64,000 nt of DNA from Turritopsis dohrnii. Taxonomy: Eukaryota > Cnidaria > Hydrozoa > Anthoathecata > Oceaniidae. The stretch covers positions 310,001-374,000 of the forward strand of contig BQMF02000051.1 of assembly GCA_027922465.2 (NCBI GenBank). Direction: 5' to 3'. A program made the translations under genes and the position numbers. The first letter of the stretch is position 1; every line of letters starts with the position of its first letter. Positions 21,693 through 32,648 of this stretch are shown here, piece after piece. The notes beneath the pieces are model-generated. The model worked only from the letters and a program-made list of their open reading frames with translations, was not told the origin of the DNA and ran no database searches.

Positions 21693-22212
21693 GGAACAAG
21701 ATGCCCTTACGGGCAGAAAGATTTCTGCAAAATCTTTTGAAGCATGAAAAATGAAATATGTTATGAAATTTATAAAATTCGACAGAAAATGTTGAACGAC
21801 CTGGCTGGGCTCGAACCGCCGACCTCTCAGTTATCAGACAAGTCCACTAGCCAACTGCGTCACGGAAGCACATGTGTTTAATTATTGTATTATAAAGGTT
21901 TTTTGACTCTATTGTTTACAAAACGTTGAGAATTTCTTTTTAGTAAGAAACGCTGATTACAGTGTCCAAGATAGTTATAAGTTTCTTCTACAAATTTTCT
22001 TTTTTAACTTAAAATATATTTTATGTCTCAAAATACATTTAATATTGATCAAAGAAACTTTTGTAAATATATCGCTGACATGCCATGCACGGTGCTTTGG
22101 TTTCATGTAAGTGCACGCATGAAATTTCAAAAAACCGCTAGGTTTGGACAGTAAGAAAAAAAAGAAGAAAACGAAAGCCGGTTGTAATAGCTTTCTTGCT
22201 TTCGCAGAAATC
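21692..22212 (-). mobile_element. Insertion in the left TIR, tRNA-derived (SINE-like)
   Basis: About 520 bp is present here but absent from the matching position of the right TIR (after AAGTAATAGGA / before AATAAAATCTTGTTGG), so it inserted after the TIRs were formed. It contains a minus-strand tRNA-like module at 21798-21869. Its ends carry partly inverted GATTTCTGC / GCAGAAATC motifs. Class uncertain: SINE or a MITE that captured a tRNA. Confidence 0.6.
21798..21869 (-). tRNA. tRNA-like pseudogene, resembles tRNA-Ile(GAT)
   Basis: On the minus strand, from GCTTCCGTGACGCAGTTGG, an A-box-like TGACGCAGTTGG, a CTGATAA anticodon loop (anticodon GAT), and a B box GGTTCGAGCCC follow at tRNA spacing. 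The acceptor stem does not pair and the anticodon stem is weak, so it is not a functional tRNA. The Pol III boxes look intact. Confidence 0.55.
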
Positions 22213-24620
22213 TAATAAAATCTTGTTGGAATGCAGGTGGATGTAAAGGGCTACCCTAAAAGCCTAAGCATACTAAAATTTCTGAGGGGTTTCCCCAGCA
22301 TACCCTAAAACTACAAACCATTTTTAAAACTTTCCTCCAGAAAGCTTAAATCATTTAGCTCCATGCTTAAATACTTAAGGTCACTGCTTTTCATCCTAAT
22401 CTTAAAATGTGTGCAAAGAAGGAAGGAGAGAAAGGAGAGATAAGTTCTGTGCGTGTTTATTATTTATGTTTGCGGCAGTAATATATCAATCAATCATCAG
22501 ACCAATCTTCGGCGACATCCTAAAAAGACAAAAAATACTGTATTGTCGTTGAGCCATCTCAACCCGATGTGTGAGTACAGACATTCCTTAATACATAGTC
22601 TGTGGATGCTAGAATGCTAGGTCCATACCATAGATCAGACTTTGTCTGGTTTCTATTTACCAGCTAGAACAGATCTCTTAACAGATAATAGCAGTTAAAA
22701 ACCCCGGCTGAAATAAAAATTTCCTTCAACTGTAGACTTAGAAGTTAATGCAAACTAAGATCTACCTCCAGTTCACAAGAATTTACTACTCTGTATCTTC
22801 GTCACTGTTCTCATCGTCGGTCAAGTCAAAAATGGATTCCTTGTCATCGTATCCGTCTTCTTCGTTTTCCTCATCACAGGTTTCTGAATTTATAAAAAGA
22901 AAAGGCTAAAATTAAAGACTGAAAAATTATGAAACCAAATTGTAGAGTCAATATAACCTTCTTTCTTTGCTAAAATGTTAAAAGTTTTTTTTCTCACCAA
23001 CATACCTTCAATAACCATTTGATTCAGTAAACTCCGTCTTTCAATATCCATCCGCTCTCTTCTGGCATTTCAACTGGTTGGTGTTGACATGTTGAATACA
23101 TCCATCTCTTTGTTATCAGTTTCACCCTCTTCACTTTCTCCTGCAAGGTTTTAAAACAAGGTGGTAGCATCCCAGCATCTAACTGCTTGATCTGGGACAG
23201 GTTCTTTGATGTGTGTATTTGATATTTTTCAACAAACATCTCTAATCGTGCATCATTGACGTTCTTTGTCTTTCTTCTCCCATACATTGCACAAACAAAC
23301 TGCTCAAACTTTACCACCATTTCTGTACTTATCTCTTCGTTACTTCCAAGATCTTGAAACATTTGCTGGAAATCGGGCCTGCTTTCTAGAATCTTCAAAG
23401 GACGAATTTTCCCTTTACGACATAAGGATGCCGTGTAATCACAACCTGTAAAGGCGTGATATCCAGGTAGCGCTGCACAAAGACTTTCTCCAAGCTCTTC
23501 ACACAGTTGATTAATGCTGATATATCTCAGGGAGTTTTCAGATTTTGATATCTTGAGAATACCATCGTTTTGATTCCAAAGCTATAATGAGACAATCTGT
23601 ATCAACTGTGTGGATGATAACATTTTTTGGTGGATCGATTCGAGACAGGTGATAAAACATCCTAGTGTCGGCTTCTTCGTGTGAACAGAATAAGCTGGGT
23701 ACATCATCTCTAAATATATCGGAATGATCGCCAAAAAACTTGAAACAACAATCTTTAGCATTGGCGTAAATCACTTTTCTTCCAATAATTGCAGCAAATT
23801 CAGGCTCTTTCCATATCTTAATCAAAAATGAAATCAATGCTTCTTTAAAGAATGGGTTCTTCAAAGCTGTTAGCCAATTTGATGGTCGTTTTTGATCTGG
23901 TCCTTCGATTTGATATGGTATGCTTTCAGCTGATCTTTTATCGCGCTCGCAATATTTTATCGAAGGTTTCACCCATTTATCTGATACAAAATGAATTTCA
24001 TTACCACGCAGCTGGGAAAGTCTTGATATAATGATTCTGGCAACGCCACCAAAAGTTGCTGGCAAATTGATGTGCAAGTGAAGGAAGAACATGGCATCAA
24101 CAATAGAAACATCAACACTATCTGGTGGTATACTTTCAACTTTTGTTTCCAGATGCTTCAACTAAGCCGACTCTCGTGTTTTCTGCATTGCACCTCCTGG
24201 ATGACATAATGCTAGTGGATGTTAATGGAAATTTGAGTACCTCTGCCATATCCACCTTTTTTTCATATGAGAGACATAAAATCCTGCCAAACAAGTCTCA
24301 AACCATGCACGCAGCCATCAACTTCCCATCACTAGACTTAAGTTTACGTTTTCCACTTTCGATCTCAAATGTCTTGACTTTTTGCCTTTTGATTCTTTTT
24401 TCAAATCTCCCACTGTCGTCCTGGCATTCAGCATCGAAAAGGTGTTTTGCTTCGTTGCCTGTTTCATCGACATTGAGTAAGAACTTTGCGGTATCATCTG
24501 ATGCAGCCTTACCAGTACTGATGTTAAATAGATGATTTCGGTCCAGAGAGCCATCAAAGGGATTCATTCTACCTTCTATAAGCGAAATTATCTTGTGAAG
24601 GGCGTTGTTATCTTTACGTA

Positions 24621-26707
24621 CCGTAATGCTTCGATTAGACGCCCGGGGCGTTTATTAAATTTTTTGACGTTTAAAAGAGGGGGGCGTCTATTGAATTTTT
24701 GTGAAACTCTTCTTTTTCGTAAATATAAACTAAATATAATCATCGATAAAAAATATACAAAATTAAACTTCAAGATCATCGTCAATATCATCTTCCTCGA
24801 TCATGTTAAGTTCGGGGGCAGCAGCGATCACATCCTCGTCCCCGCTGTATCAAAGGGATTTTCATGTAAGCTCCCGTCAATTCAATTTTCCATTTGGGCT
24901 TGAAGCAAAGCTCATTGAAGCTGAAACAATGCAATGTAGTAAGTAGTTCTACATGCCTTAAGGGGGAAGCCCCCTAAAAAAATTTTTTTTGAAATAACAA
25001 CTTTTATATATTCATACATATATCATGTTACAGTAAATCAAAATACCATTTCAATTTTGAAGAAAAGATGTCAGCCAGTTGCCATGGCAACCGGTAACTA
25101 AGGAAAAACTGAAAATTGCTTACTTTGCCCCGGAAAAGATTTCTCCTTAGGTAAACCATTAAATGACTTGAAACTTTGCAGAAAGGCCCTCCACATGTGG
25201 TTCTACAAAATAAGCAGACAACTTTTTCAAATTTTATTCCATTGCTTCGGTAGCCCTGCTGAAATTTTATGTAGAAAAAATTGTCAAAATTGATGAATTC
25301 GTGGACTCATAATTCAAAAACTAAGACCAGTATCAAAAAGTTGTCTGTTCATTTTGTGTATCATAATGGTAAGACCACTTCCTGAAAATTTCATGAAATT
25401 TCGTTGAACGGTTGCGGAGATATTTTTTCCGGCGTGCAAAAAATATGCAAATTGAGAAAAAACAGCAAAAAGTCTGATACACAAAAAATTTCACACCTTT
25501 ATATGTTTGGTGGACTGAAATAATGCAAAAATTGTCTAAAAAGCTCTTGATGATAGCTCCTGATATAAAAATAAATCTTATTTTCATTATCACATTTATA
25601 ATTACTACGTGTCATCGGTTTCGCCATATTCATTAATGTCGTTAAATGCTCTAATCCTGAATGACCGTGACTCAATGTTCTCATTGTTTAGGTATATAGC
25701 TCTTATATTTACACCAATCCTTGCTACTCAACACATCTTTAGATGTTTTAAAGTGTTTATCAAATCCACAATCATAACAAATTAAAAATAAACTTGCGCA
25801 TAATCCTTTTCTATCGGATTCGGTCTCATTTAATGATAAAGTTGATGCAAAACATTTCGGGCAAAACAATTCATTGAATTAATTTGATAAAATCTCTAAG
25901 TCTATCATTCTATAGACATTCAGTTTGTTTTCTTTTAATACTTGTGGTTTTTCAACCTTTCTGAAGGAAGCAGTGTCCATATTTATATCATTTGATTGTG
26001 TATTCACAATATTGACATTGGTGTCGTCCCTTGTTATTGTTGGTCTGTCATCATGTTATCACTATATTTACAGAATTTTCAACACCATTTCCATCATCCA
26101 TATTTAAGGTATTCACACTTTCTCGTTTACTCCTTCCATAAAACCTTCTTTTCTAATAGAATAACGGTGTGTTGACATTTTGATACGATCTAGTTTCAAT
26201 TTTCCCATTTTACCCAACTCTGGAAGACTCAAATACTTCAGTGCATTACGAGAATAATCTGGAAAAGGTTTTGAACTATTACTTTTAATAAGAGCATGGG
26301 AAAAACAAATTCGATATATTATCTGAAAAATGCGGAGAAATTGTCACTTTCTGGCAGTTTTTTACAAGAGTTTCCCGTTGCTAGGGGCGTTGCTAAGGTA
26401 TTTCAAATATACTCAGTGTCAGGAAAGAGTCAATATCTTGAAAACAGGGTGTTCTTTTTCAATGCGGTTTTCAGTGTTCGTTTTCTAATAGATTTCTGCG
26501 AAGCTTCCCACAATTTTTGGAAAAACGAAAATTTTTGAAATTTTGAGGGGGCTTCCACCTTAATTAGTGTGTCTCTAATAGACGCCCCTCTCTAAAGAGG
26601 GGCGTCTAATAGAGGGGGGCGTTTATTTAAAAATCTCCTGAAAAGGAGGGGCTTCTATTCGAGGGGGGCGTTTAAAAGAAGGGGGGCGTTTAATCGAAGC
26701 ATTACGG
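24621..26707 (-). mobile_element. 2.1-kb MULE-like deletion derivative inside the PIN-like gene
   Basis: Ends CCGTAATGCTTCGATTAGAC / complement, flanked by TA (24619-24620 and 26708-26709). Subterminal GGGGCGTCTATT and GGGGGGCGTTTAAAAG repeats line about 100 bp at each side. Across it the PIN-like frame is continuous over one TA. Only a fragment of a transposase-like gene remains (25499-25869). A 2-bp TA duplication is unusual for classical MULEs (8-9 bp), so the superfamily is uncertain. Confidence 0.75.
25499..25869 (-). pseudogene. Mutator-like transposase N-terminal fragment
   Basis: Two overlapping-frame pieces. The first (25681-25869) has a zinc-ribbon pattern, CPKC followed after 24 residues by CYDCGF, with GLCASLFLIC between. 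The second (25499-25684) has GHSGLEHLTTLMNMAKPMTR. This order (Cys ribbon, then an R-x-x-GxGHxGLE-type motif and LMNMPKPM) is known from repetitive animal proteins assigned to a Mutator-like transposase domain. A frameshift separates the pieces, and everything C-terminal, including catalytic acids, is gone. Confidence 0.6.
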
Positions 26708-27126
26708 TATTTGGTTTGTTTTCAAGTGGGAGGAAACATCTTCTTTTCGAGTCATTCCTAATTCCTCAAAAGTTCTTGTTAATAGCATTGTCCGTAGATA
26801 ATGTGACTCTGCCCAACGTTGTCTCGCGGAGATCGAGTTAGTGAGTGATGATATTCCCGTCCTTTGGCTAGCAGCGTCAGCATTAATTGTCTGCTCAAGT
26901 GTCAAATCAACAGGGGAACTTGAAAACGGTTTTGAAGTTCTTTTGATCGCAAAAGACCATCTTTAAAATCGTTGTAAACATCAGGGTGACTTTCCGGCAA
27001 CATCAAAGTGTTGTCACAGTACCGCATAGTAAAACGTGCATAGTTTGGGTGATTAAGCGCAAAGAAATAGTTGGCGATTTTAGGTAAGCAAGCGACGAAA
27101 AGCTCGAAATCGCCTGAACGTATAGG

Positions 27127-27804
27127 GTAGCCCTTTACATCCACCTGCATTCCAACAAGATTTTATTCCTATTACTTATGACATAAATATGACGTCATTT
27201 TGGGCATTTTGGGCCAGGTGTGCTCAGGAAACCCCCTACAAATTTTAGTAATACTTAAATATTTCTAACTTTTCCATTCACCAGGGTTTCTTTCACAAGC
27301 TTTGGACCGTATTCCTGATGAATTGCTATAAAATTATGCAATATGAAGATATCTCAATTTCTTGTTTTATGTGATGTTCGCGGGGGGTATGCTGGGGAAA
27401 CCCCTCAGAAATTTTAGTATGCTTAGGGTTTTTTGGGAGCCCTTTCCATCCACCTACATGCACACAAAATTTCATCGCTATTACTTATGAAGTAAATATG
27501 ACTTCATTTTGGGCATTTTGGTACTGGGTATGCTGGGAAAAGCCCCTGAAATTTTTAGTATGCTTAGGTATTTTTAAGTCCTCCTTATCCCTTAGTTTGC
27601 TTCCACAAACTTTGGGTCCTATTGCTGATGGCATAAATCTAATACCCATTTGGGCTCGTTATTCAGGGCCCTGGGTCCTAGACCCCTCAAAAGAAACTGA
27701 GCTGACCAAGAGAATTCGAGTCCGAAGGGGTCTAGGAATCAGTTAAGAATAGTGAAAATTCTATTCTTTATGGTATGGAATCACCCGTAGTGAGCTCCTA
27801 GACT
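27127..27804. repeat. Right long terminal inverted repeat
   Basis: Complement of 21058-21692 plus 22213-22255. It has no insertion and so shows the undisturbed TIR. The start codon of the PIN-like gene (27150) lies at its inner edge, so the TIR probably holds the promoter. Confidence 0.85.
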
Positions 27805-27812
27805 AACTGTAC

Positions 27813-27895
27813 ACTTCTAGACTGACTTTACTATAAGAAAGTGACTGAATAATAAATAAAGTTATTTTCGTTTGAGTTTATGAATTAGAAAATAA
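27813..27895. repeat. Second copy of the DIRS 3' tail
   Basis: ACTTCTAGACTGACTTTACT and the following 70 bp, including GTGACTGAATAATAAATAAA, match 17005-17086 almost perfectly. It continues past the point where the first copy is cut by the Helitron. The large element may have landed in a DIRS remnant. Confidence 0.8.
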
Positions 27896-28386
27896 GTTTA
27901 GTTTTGGTTTTCTTGAGTGTTTTTGTATTGTATATAATTAAGACTAAAGCTCTGGGCTCGAGGTTGGAAAGAAAAGATGGAAAGTCGATGAAGAGGAAAA
28001 AGTAATAACCAAGAAATTGATATGTTATGTAATCGAAGTTTTCAAAATATCTCAAGTTCACAGAATCACTTAAAGATAGGTACTTTCATTCAGCGCCAAT
28101 AGGATCTCGAACGTTTTTCTTTTATGCATAAATTTCTAACACTCTCCCACACAAACTGCAACTGCCCTCTATATGCACCACTGGATTCTCAAATCAAAAC
28201 GCTACGGAGAAGTCCTGTATGATTGCGAGATATCAAAAGAACTTTCCTTCAAGCTCTTATTTTTTGTTTCTACTTAGTCTAGAATTTTTCCTGTTTAGAA
28301 AAGACAGCAGATGCAATTTTTTCTTTCTTACGTTCATCAATACAAACCAATACATTATTCAACACAAAGTAAAATTTACTGCAAAT
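27896..28386. other. Intergenic, 3' of dermatopontin-like gene A
   Basis: No gene or repeat end supported. Confidence 0.5.
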
Positions 28387-29115
28387 TTAATGATATGCTG
28401 CATAGCAGTACGCTGAGTACGTAAAAGAGTACACATCCGTGTACAAAGGAGACATTCCACTTCTGGCAATAACTTCTCCCATAATCGGATGCGAGTCGGG
28501 ACAATACATTTTCACTCTATCCAAATACGCGAGATGTCTTGGAACTCGATGCATTGAGCTATGTTCAACAACTAAACGATGGTTTATAGTTCTAGCTTCC
28601 GCACATTGGTATATGTACCGTCCATATACCAAATGAGTACTCCACTTGGTATCAAGCCTGAAACCAGTTAGCCCATAGTTTTCCGGACAGCGCATGTCCA
28701 ATATCTCATCTCCAAGTTCAGATATACTGTAGATTAAACCATTTGCTGCCATCAGCAACTTCCAATCTGTTATGTGCTCTATTACTTTGTAGCCTTTGTT
28801 GGTATCCGTGCACCAGTATTTATACCGGATCAAGTCTAGAAAATTACATTGAAAACTATCCATTAAAAAAAACAACTAAGATTTCTTACAAGTAGCTATT
28901 GAAAAAATTAATTTCATACCTTCTGAAACTCTTCTTTCGAGTTTTACTTCTTTCAAAATCCAATTCTCATCACATCGAACTGTGTGTCTATCCAGATACT
29001 GGACTTCACCTTCACCAGCCCCTTCATATTGCCAGCCTGTAACTTGCTCACGTGTAGCTGCCATACACGAATAAACCATGGTCATCATGAGCATGGAGAT
29101 TTGAAGAAGCGCCAT
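28387..29115 (-). CDS. Secreted dermatopontin-like protein A (two exons)
   Basis: Exon 1 29115-28920 and exon 2 28835-28387, joined by an 84-bp GT-AG intron (GTATGAAA...TTTTCTAG); phase is kept across the join. About 215 residues. Residues 1-20 are a signal peptide (LLQISMLMMTMVYSCMA). Three modules follow, each starting with a Cys (RCDEN, MRCPENYGLTGF, MYCPDSHPI) and ending in an aromatic-x-x-Cys or Y-x-Y-x-x-C motif (YKYWC, RYIYQC, YSAYC). This matches the paired-Cys repeat layout of dermatopontin-family extracellular-matrix proteins, which bind collagen/proteoglycan. The family is inferred from pattern, not alignment. Intact frame, with a close paralogue at 32649-33367. Confidence 0.75.
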
Positions 29116-29480
29116 CTTTATACAACAGCTTTTGTGGTTAGAATGACAACACGAGCGTCTAAAATCGGAGTGGTATCGTTTGTAACAATGTGGAAGTTCA
29201 TTTATGAAACGAAACTCAGATTGGTCATTTTGTGGATATTTAGTACAAATTCTCCTTAATTTGATTTCATGTCGCTATCGATTTCCAGCGATATTAGAAA
29301 AATTATGTTTCGCAAGTAAACATTAAGTTGACTTCAGCAACGAAACTTTGATGTGGTCCCCCTGCTATATGACAAACGAAACGAAATATGGGCATACCTC
29401 TCAACTTTCCTTAAGTAAACGATGATTGAATGTCTTATGGTAAAGTCAGTATTTATTCTAACTGCTCCTAATCTAATTAA
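29116..29480. promoter_or_regulatory. Upstream region of gene A, duplicated at gene B
   Basis: The 125 bp upstream of the start codon are almost identical to 33368-33492 (AATGACAACACGAGCGTC / AATGACAATACGAGCGTC). A further matching block, GATGATTGAATGTCTTATGG (29421), corresponds to 34062. The promoter therefore duplicated with the gene. No TATA box is obvious. Confidence 0.6.
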
Positions 29481-30103
29481 ATTAAGAACGGTTAGCATGT
29501 CAAAATTTCATTGGTCAAAGAAGAAAAGAAACGATTATTTCTTTTTATTTAATGAGGTTTGCTATCTCGAATGCACACAGGAACATTCGTCAAGAATTGA
29601 CGTAAAATTGCAAAGAAATGATTATAGCGTGTGCAAAGCTCCCACGATTAAAGAAAAATGGAGTCATTTATTTTGCTAAATAATCTCTATCTTAATTTGA
29701 AATCAAAAGTTTCTTTTGAAAATATTTGACGTATACTCAAAAATATTATTTAACGAACTAATTTCCCTTATCATATTCTATACAATGAGATAATTGGTTT
29801 GTCGCTATTTGCAAGCGTTTAATTTGCGTCATTAATTAGAACAACAGCTTCAAATTACCGAAAACGTGAAAGTATGCACAAGAGATGAGTAATTTTTTTA
29901 ATGTTGTCCGAAATTCTCTTTCGTTCATCCTTAAATCATCAAAACTTTATCTATTAGAACTGCAGGTGGTAGTATCTGGAGTTTTGAAACTATCTCTTGG
30001 AAGCACGACGAGATCCACATTGCAAACACTCTCGTTTATCGAGCTTAAAGCTCACCTCACTTGAAAAAACAATTTATATTGAAACACATTAGATTATGCT
30101 ACT
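29481..30103. other. Rest of the duplicated flank
   Basis: Diverged match to 34110-34760 (for example GCGTCATTAATT near 29826 and 34551, and CAAACACTCTCGTT near 30023 and 34753). Noncoding. Confidence 0.55.
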
Positions 30104-31107
30104 CGTACTTTATAAAACATGAACCGACCAGAACCGACCAGAACCCAGCAGGAACCGACCAGAACCCACCAAGAACCGACCAGAACCCAGCAGAGACATA
30201 CCAATACGGACCCTGCAAACGGGACCCAGGACCATAAAATCAAAGGTGGGAGCCGCGCCCTGCGACACTAAAATCAAAAGTGGGACCCGAGACCCGAGAC
30301 CCGAGACCCTAAAATCAAGGGTGGGACCAGGGATCTTTACATCAAAGGTGGGACCCAGGACCCAGGACTCTCAAATCAAAAGTCAGACCCGGGATATGGG
30401 TGCCGAAGTGTGCACAAAAATTCTCTAAACAAACAATTCTCTTGATTGTGTCGAGTTGCGTAATAATGTATTTCAATGTAGTTTTTCAGCTTTGCAAAGT
30501 GGATCTATTTGAAAGTACAGTAATTTCCTAGACACCAGTCACCAATATCACCAGTGTGATATTGTGAAGTATTAAAATTTATTTGTGCACTACTTACTTA
30601 AATAATCGTGTGGGTGATTTTTTGTAACGTGGTAAAAGGCCTACACTGGAAAAGTGGGATCCGGGAATCGGGACTCCCAACCCTACATACAACAGGTGGG
30701 ACCCAAGACCAGGGAGCCTATATGTGATAGGTGGGACACACCAGATTCAGATCCTTTCTCCCTTATACAATTGCAGCTCGGAGAACTGTGAATTCTTTCT
30801 TGTTAACTTCAAAGCTGGAGCCACGTGTGATAATGTAAATGTTAATCAATACTTCTTTTAACAAAAAGTGTCAAATCATTTTCTCATTAAAAATAAAAGG
30901 CTGTGTGTTAATATATATCTTTTCAAGAGAATTGTTTGAGTCCTGGGTCCTGGGTCTCGCCTTTGATTTTTAGGGTCCCGTTTGCAGGGTCTGTATTGAT
31001 GGGTCTCTACTGGGTTCTGGTCGGTTCTTGGTGGGTTCCTGCTGGGTTCTGGTCGGTTCCTGCTGGGTTCTGGTCGGTTCTGGTCGGTTCATGTTTTATC
31101 AAGTACG
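30104..31107. mobile_element. 1-kb element with minisatellite TIRs (GAACCGACCAGAACCCAGCAG)
   Basis: Left end CGTACTTTATAAAACATG and right end CATGTTTTATCAAGTACG are complementary with one mismatch. The following ~170 bp on each side are inverted copies of GAACCGACCAGAACCCAGCA-type units, then GGACCCTGCAAACGGGACCC. The interior has GGGACCC-rich repeats at 30240-30390 and 30650-30740. No gene. It sits between the two dermatopontin-like genes, in the duplicated flank. No clear target duplication. Confidence 0.7.
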
Positions 31108-32648
31108 CATGCTACTATATCAAACGCATTCGGATGAAATCCGATTGTGAAGTCAGGCGGTTGCTCACGATATATTTTTGGAGAAAAGTTTAGTTCATTC
31201 AATGTTGAAAAACTTAATGTCATGTAAGAGTAATGATGAAATTTTCAAAGATTCTTGTGGATGCTTGAAAAACAAAAAAAAAAAATTTTCCTAACTGTTT
31301 TAATAACTAAACAAAACAAGAAACCCGAAAACCCAAGTTAATTAATCCATAAGTCGATTTAATGACTCGATTTTGTAACTCGGGTTTTCTGGGTATCCCT
31401 TAGAAACTGTGTTTTGTGAAGATTTTCATGTATCTACTGAGACGAAAAGAAAACTTTTTCTATCATGTATCACAATGGCTACCAGTATTGTTTAGGCTCT
31501 GTTCACTCATGGAGGCAAACCAGCCCAGCAGAGCGAATCCTGTCTCAATCAACGTATTGATTTTATTGTGGATTCACATGAAGAAAAAAAACATCTCCAC
31601 AAACCGAGAGCGAAGAAAGTAACGTGTTTGCCATTATCATTCGAACATGATCAAATCAGCCCTGTTCATAGTTCTTTAGTATTAACGTTAGGACGGAATG
31701 TCAGTTTCGATTTTGTCGATGTATGTGCAAAGAATCACGACTCCATAATTCAGGCTGGCGACTTCTCATGTTTGATCACAAGTTAATTGTTATGAGATTC
31801 CGTTAAAAAAAGCGAGGTCTCCGCAGGCATAAAGTATCATAATATAGCGATCTTAGATCTCAGAGAAACATTTTTCTGCTTATTTTTTTACTTTAATTGC
31901 TCAATGTTTTCAAGTGCGATAAGAAACCTCGTGACGTCAGACTCCTGACCATTATGAACTTTGATTTTTATTGGGAAATCAATATGGAGGGCTAACGAAG
32001 CGTCTTGTTGAGCCAGTTTCTGGATTTTTGAATATTACGAGAACATGAAGAACTTTTATGCAAATTTAATTTCATATTTCTAAACTATACTTAAATTTAC
32101 GTTTCTAAATTATACGAACTTAAATTATTTTTTCACGGGAGGTAAATTTAATGCTTCAAGTTGCCTCCCTGCGGAATGGCTATAATAGGTGAATATAACC
32201 AGGCAATAAGAAAGGTTATTTGTAAAACAGTAGAGTGCAAACAGTGGAGGTTCCAGCTTTCAAATGAGTTTTAACTTCTTGATTATTTGTTTGTTTGTTG
32301 CGATTTTTATACCTCGAGATAGATGTCTTTCTAAGCTACTAAGCTTAATCAGCTATTTAGCTTAATCGTATAATCATTAAACTTGTATGAAGTGGCACAG
32401 CTTTTAAACAGAAGTTTTGGAAAGGCTTGAACTTGTAATAGTGATAAGGTCCAGTTTCTTACAATTCCAATTAGTTTTAGAGGAACAACCCAATGTTGAT
32501 GAAATATTAACATAAGGTTTTATGAAGGTCTTACTTTGGTTTTAACAAAGTCAAGAACAACTACAAATTGGCAAACTCAGATTTTTTCCCTCCTTCCAAT
32601 TATCAATACGATCAATACAATCAGCACAATCAATAGTTCATTGCAAAA
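31108..32648. other. Intergenic, 3' of gene B
   Basis: No gene supported. A small imperfect palindrome at 31322-31400 (CCCGAAAACCC ... GGGTTTTCTGGG) could be a short foldback element. Frames at 31416-31786 overlap one another and show no domain. Confidence 0.45.

Larger units (their letters stand above)
22786..27150 (-). pseudogene. PIN/FEN-like putative nuclease of a repeat-borne family (split, decayed)
   Basis: Reading on the minus strand: start MQVDVKGYPIRSGDFEL (27150); LEQTINADAASQRTGI and ISARQRWAES to 26710; then, after the nested 24621-26707 element, MNPFDGSLDRNHLFNI and KRIKRQKVKTFE. It continues with VDVSIVDAMFFLHLH, LFCSHEEADTRMFYHL, HTVDTDCLIIAL (23538-24161), LPGYHAFTGCDYTASLC and a C-terminal part at 23024-23398. 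The last exon (22786-22883, acidic tail) follows a 122-bp GT-AG intron (22884-23005). The HEEADTR, DTDCL and FTGCDYT blocks resemble the acidic clusters of FEN/PIN nucleases (EAEA, D-x-D, GCDY); that link is inference. Damage: TGA near 24295, shifts near 24220 and 23550, in-frame stops near 24160 and 23025. Confidence 0.65.
21050..27812 (-). mobile_element. 6.8-kb element with long TIRs carrying a PIN/FEN-like gene
   Basis: The outer ~650 bp on each side are near-identical inverted repeats: AGTCTAGGAGCTCACTACGG from 21058, its complement ending at 27804, with weaker matching out to 21050 and 27812. ACTT at 21046-21049 and 27813-27816 may be a 4-bp target duplication. The right repeat runs in to about 27127. 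The left one is broken by an insertion (21692-22212) and resumes to about 22255. The only gene between is a degraded minus-strand frame of the SHEEADTRM / HAFTGCDYT family. No DDE transposase, Rep or recombinase is visible apart from the nested MULE-like insert. Confidence 0.7.

Noticed and set aside
24125..24535. 136-codon plus-strand frame
   Set aside because: Antisense shadow of the PIN-like gene, whose minus-strand motifs are conserved.
30936..31193. Trp/Val/Gly-rich frame (GSWWVPAGFWSV pattern)
   Set aside because: Translation of the minisatellite in the right TIR of the 30104-31107 element.
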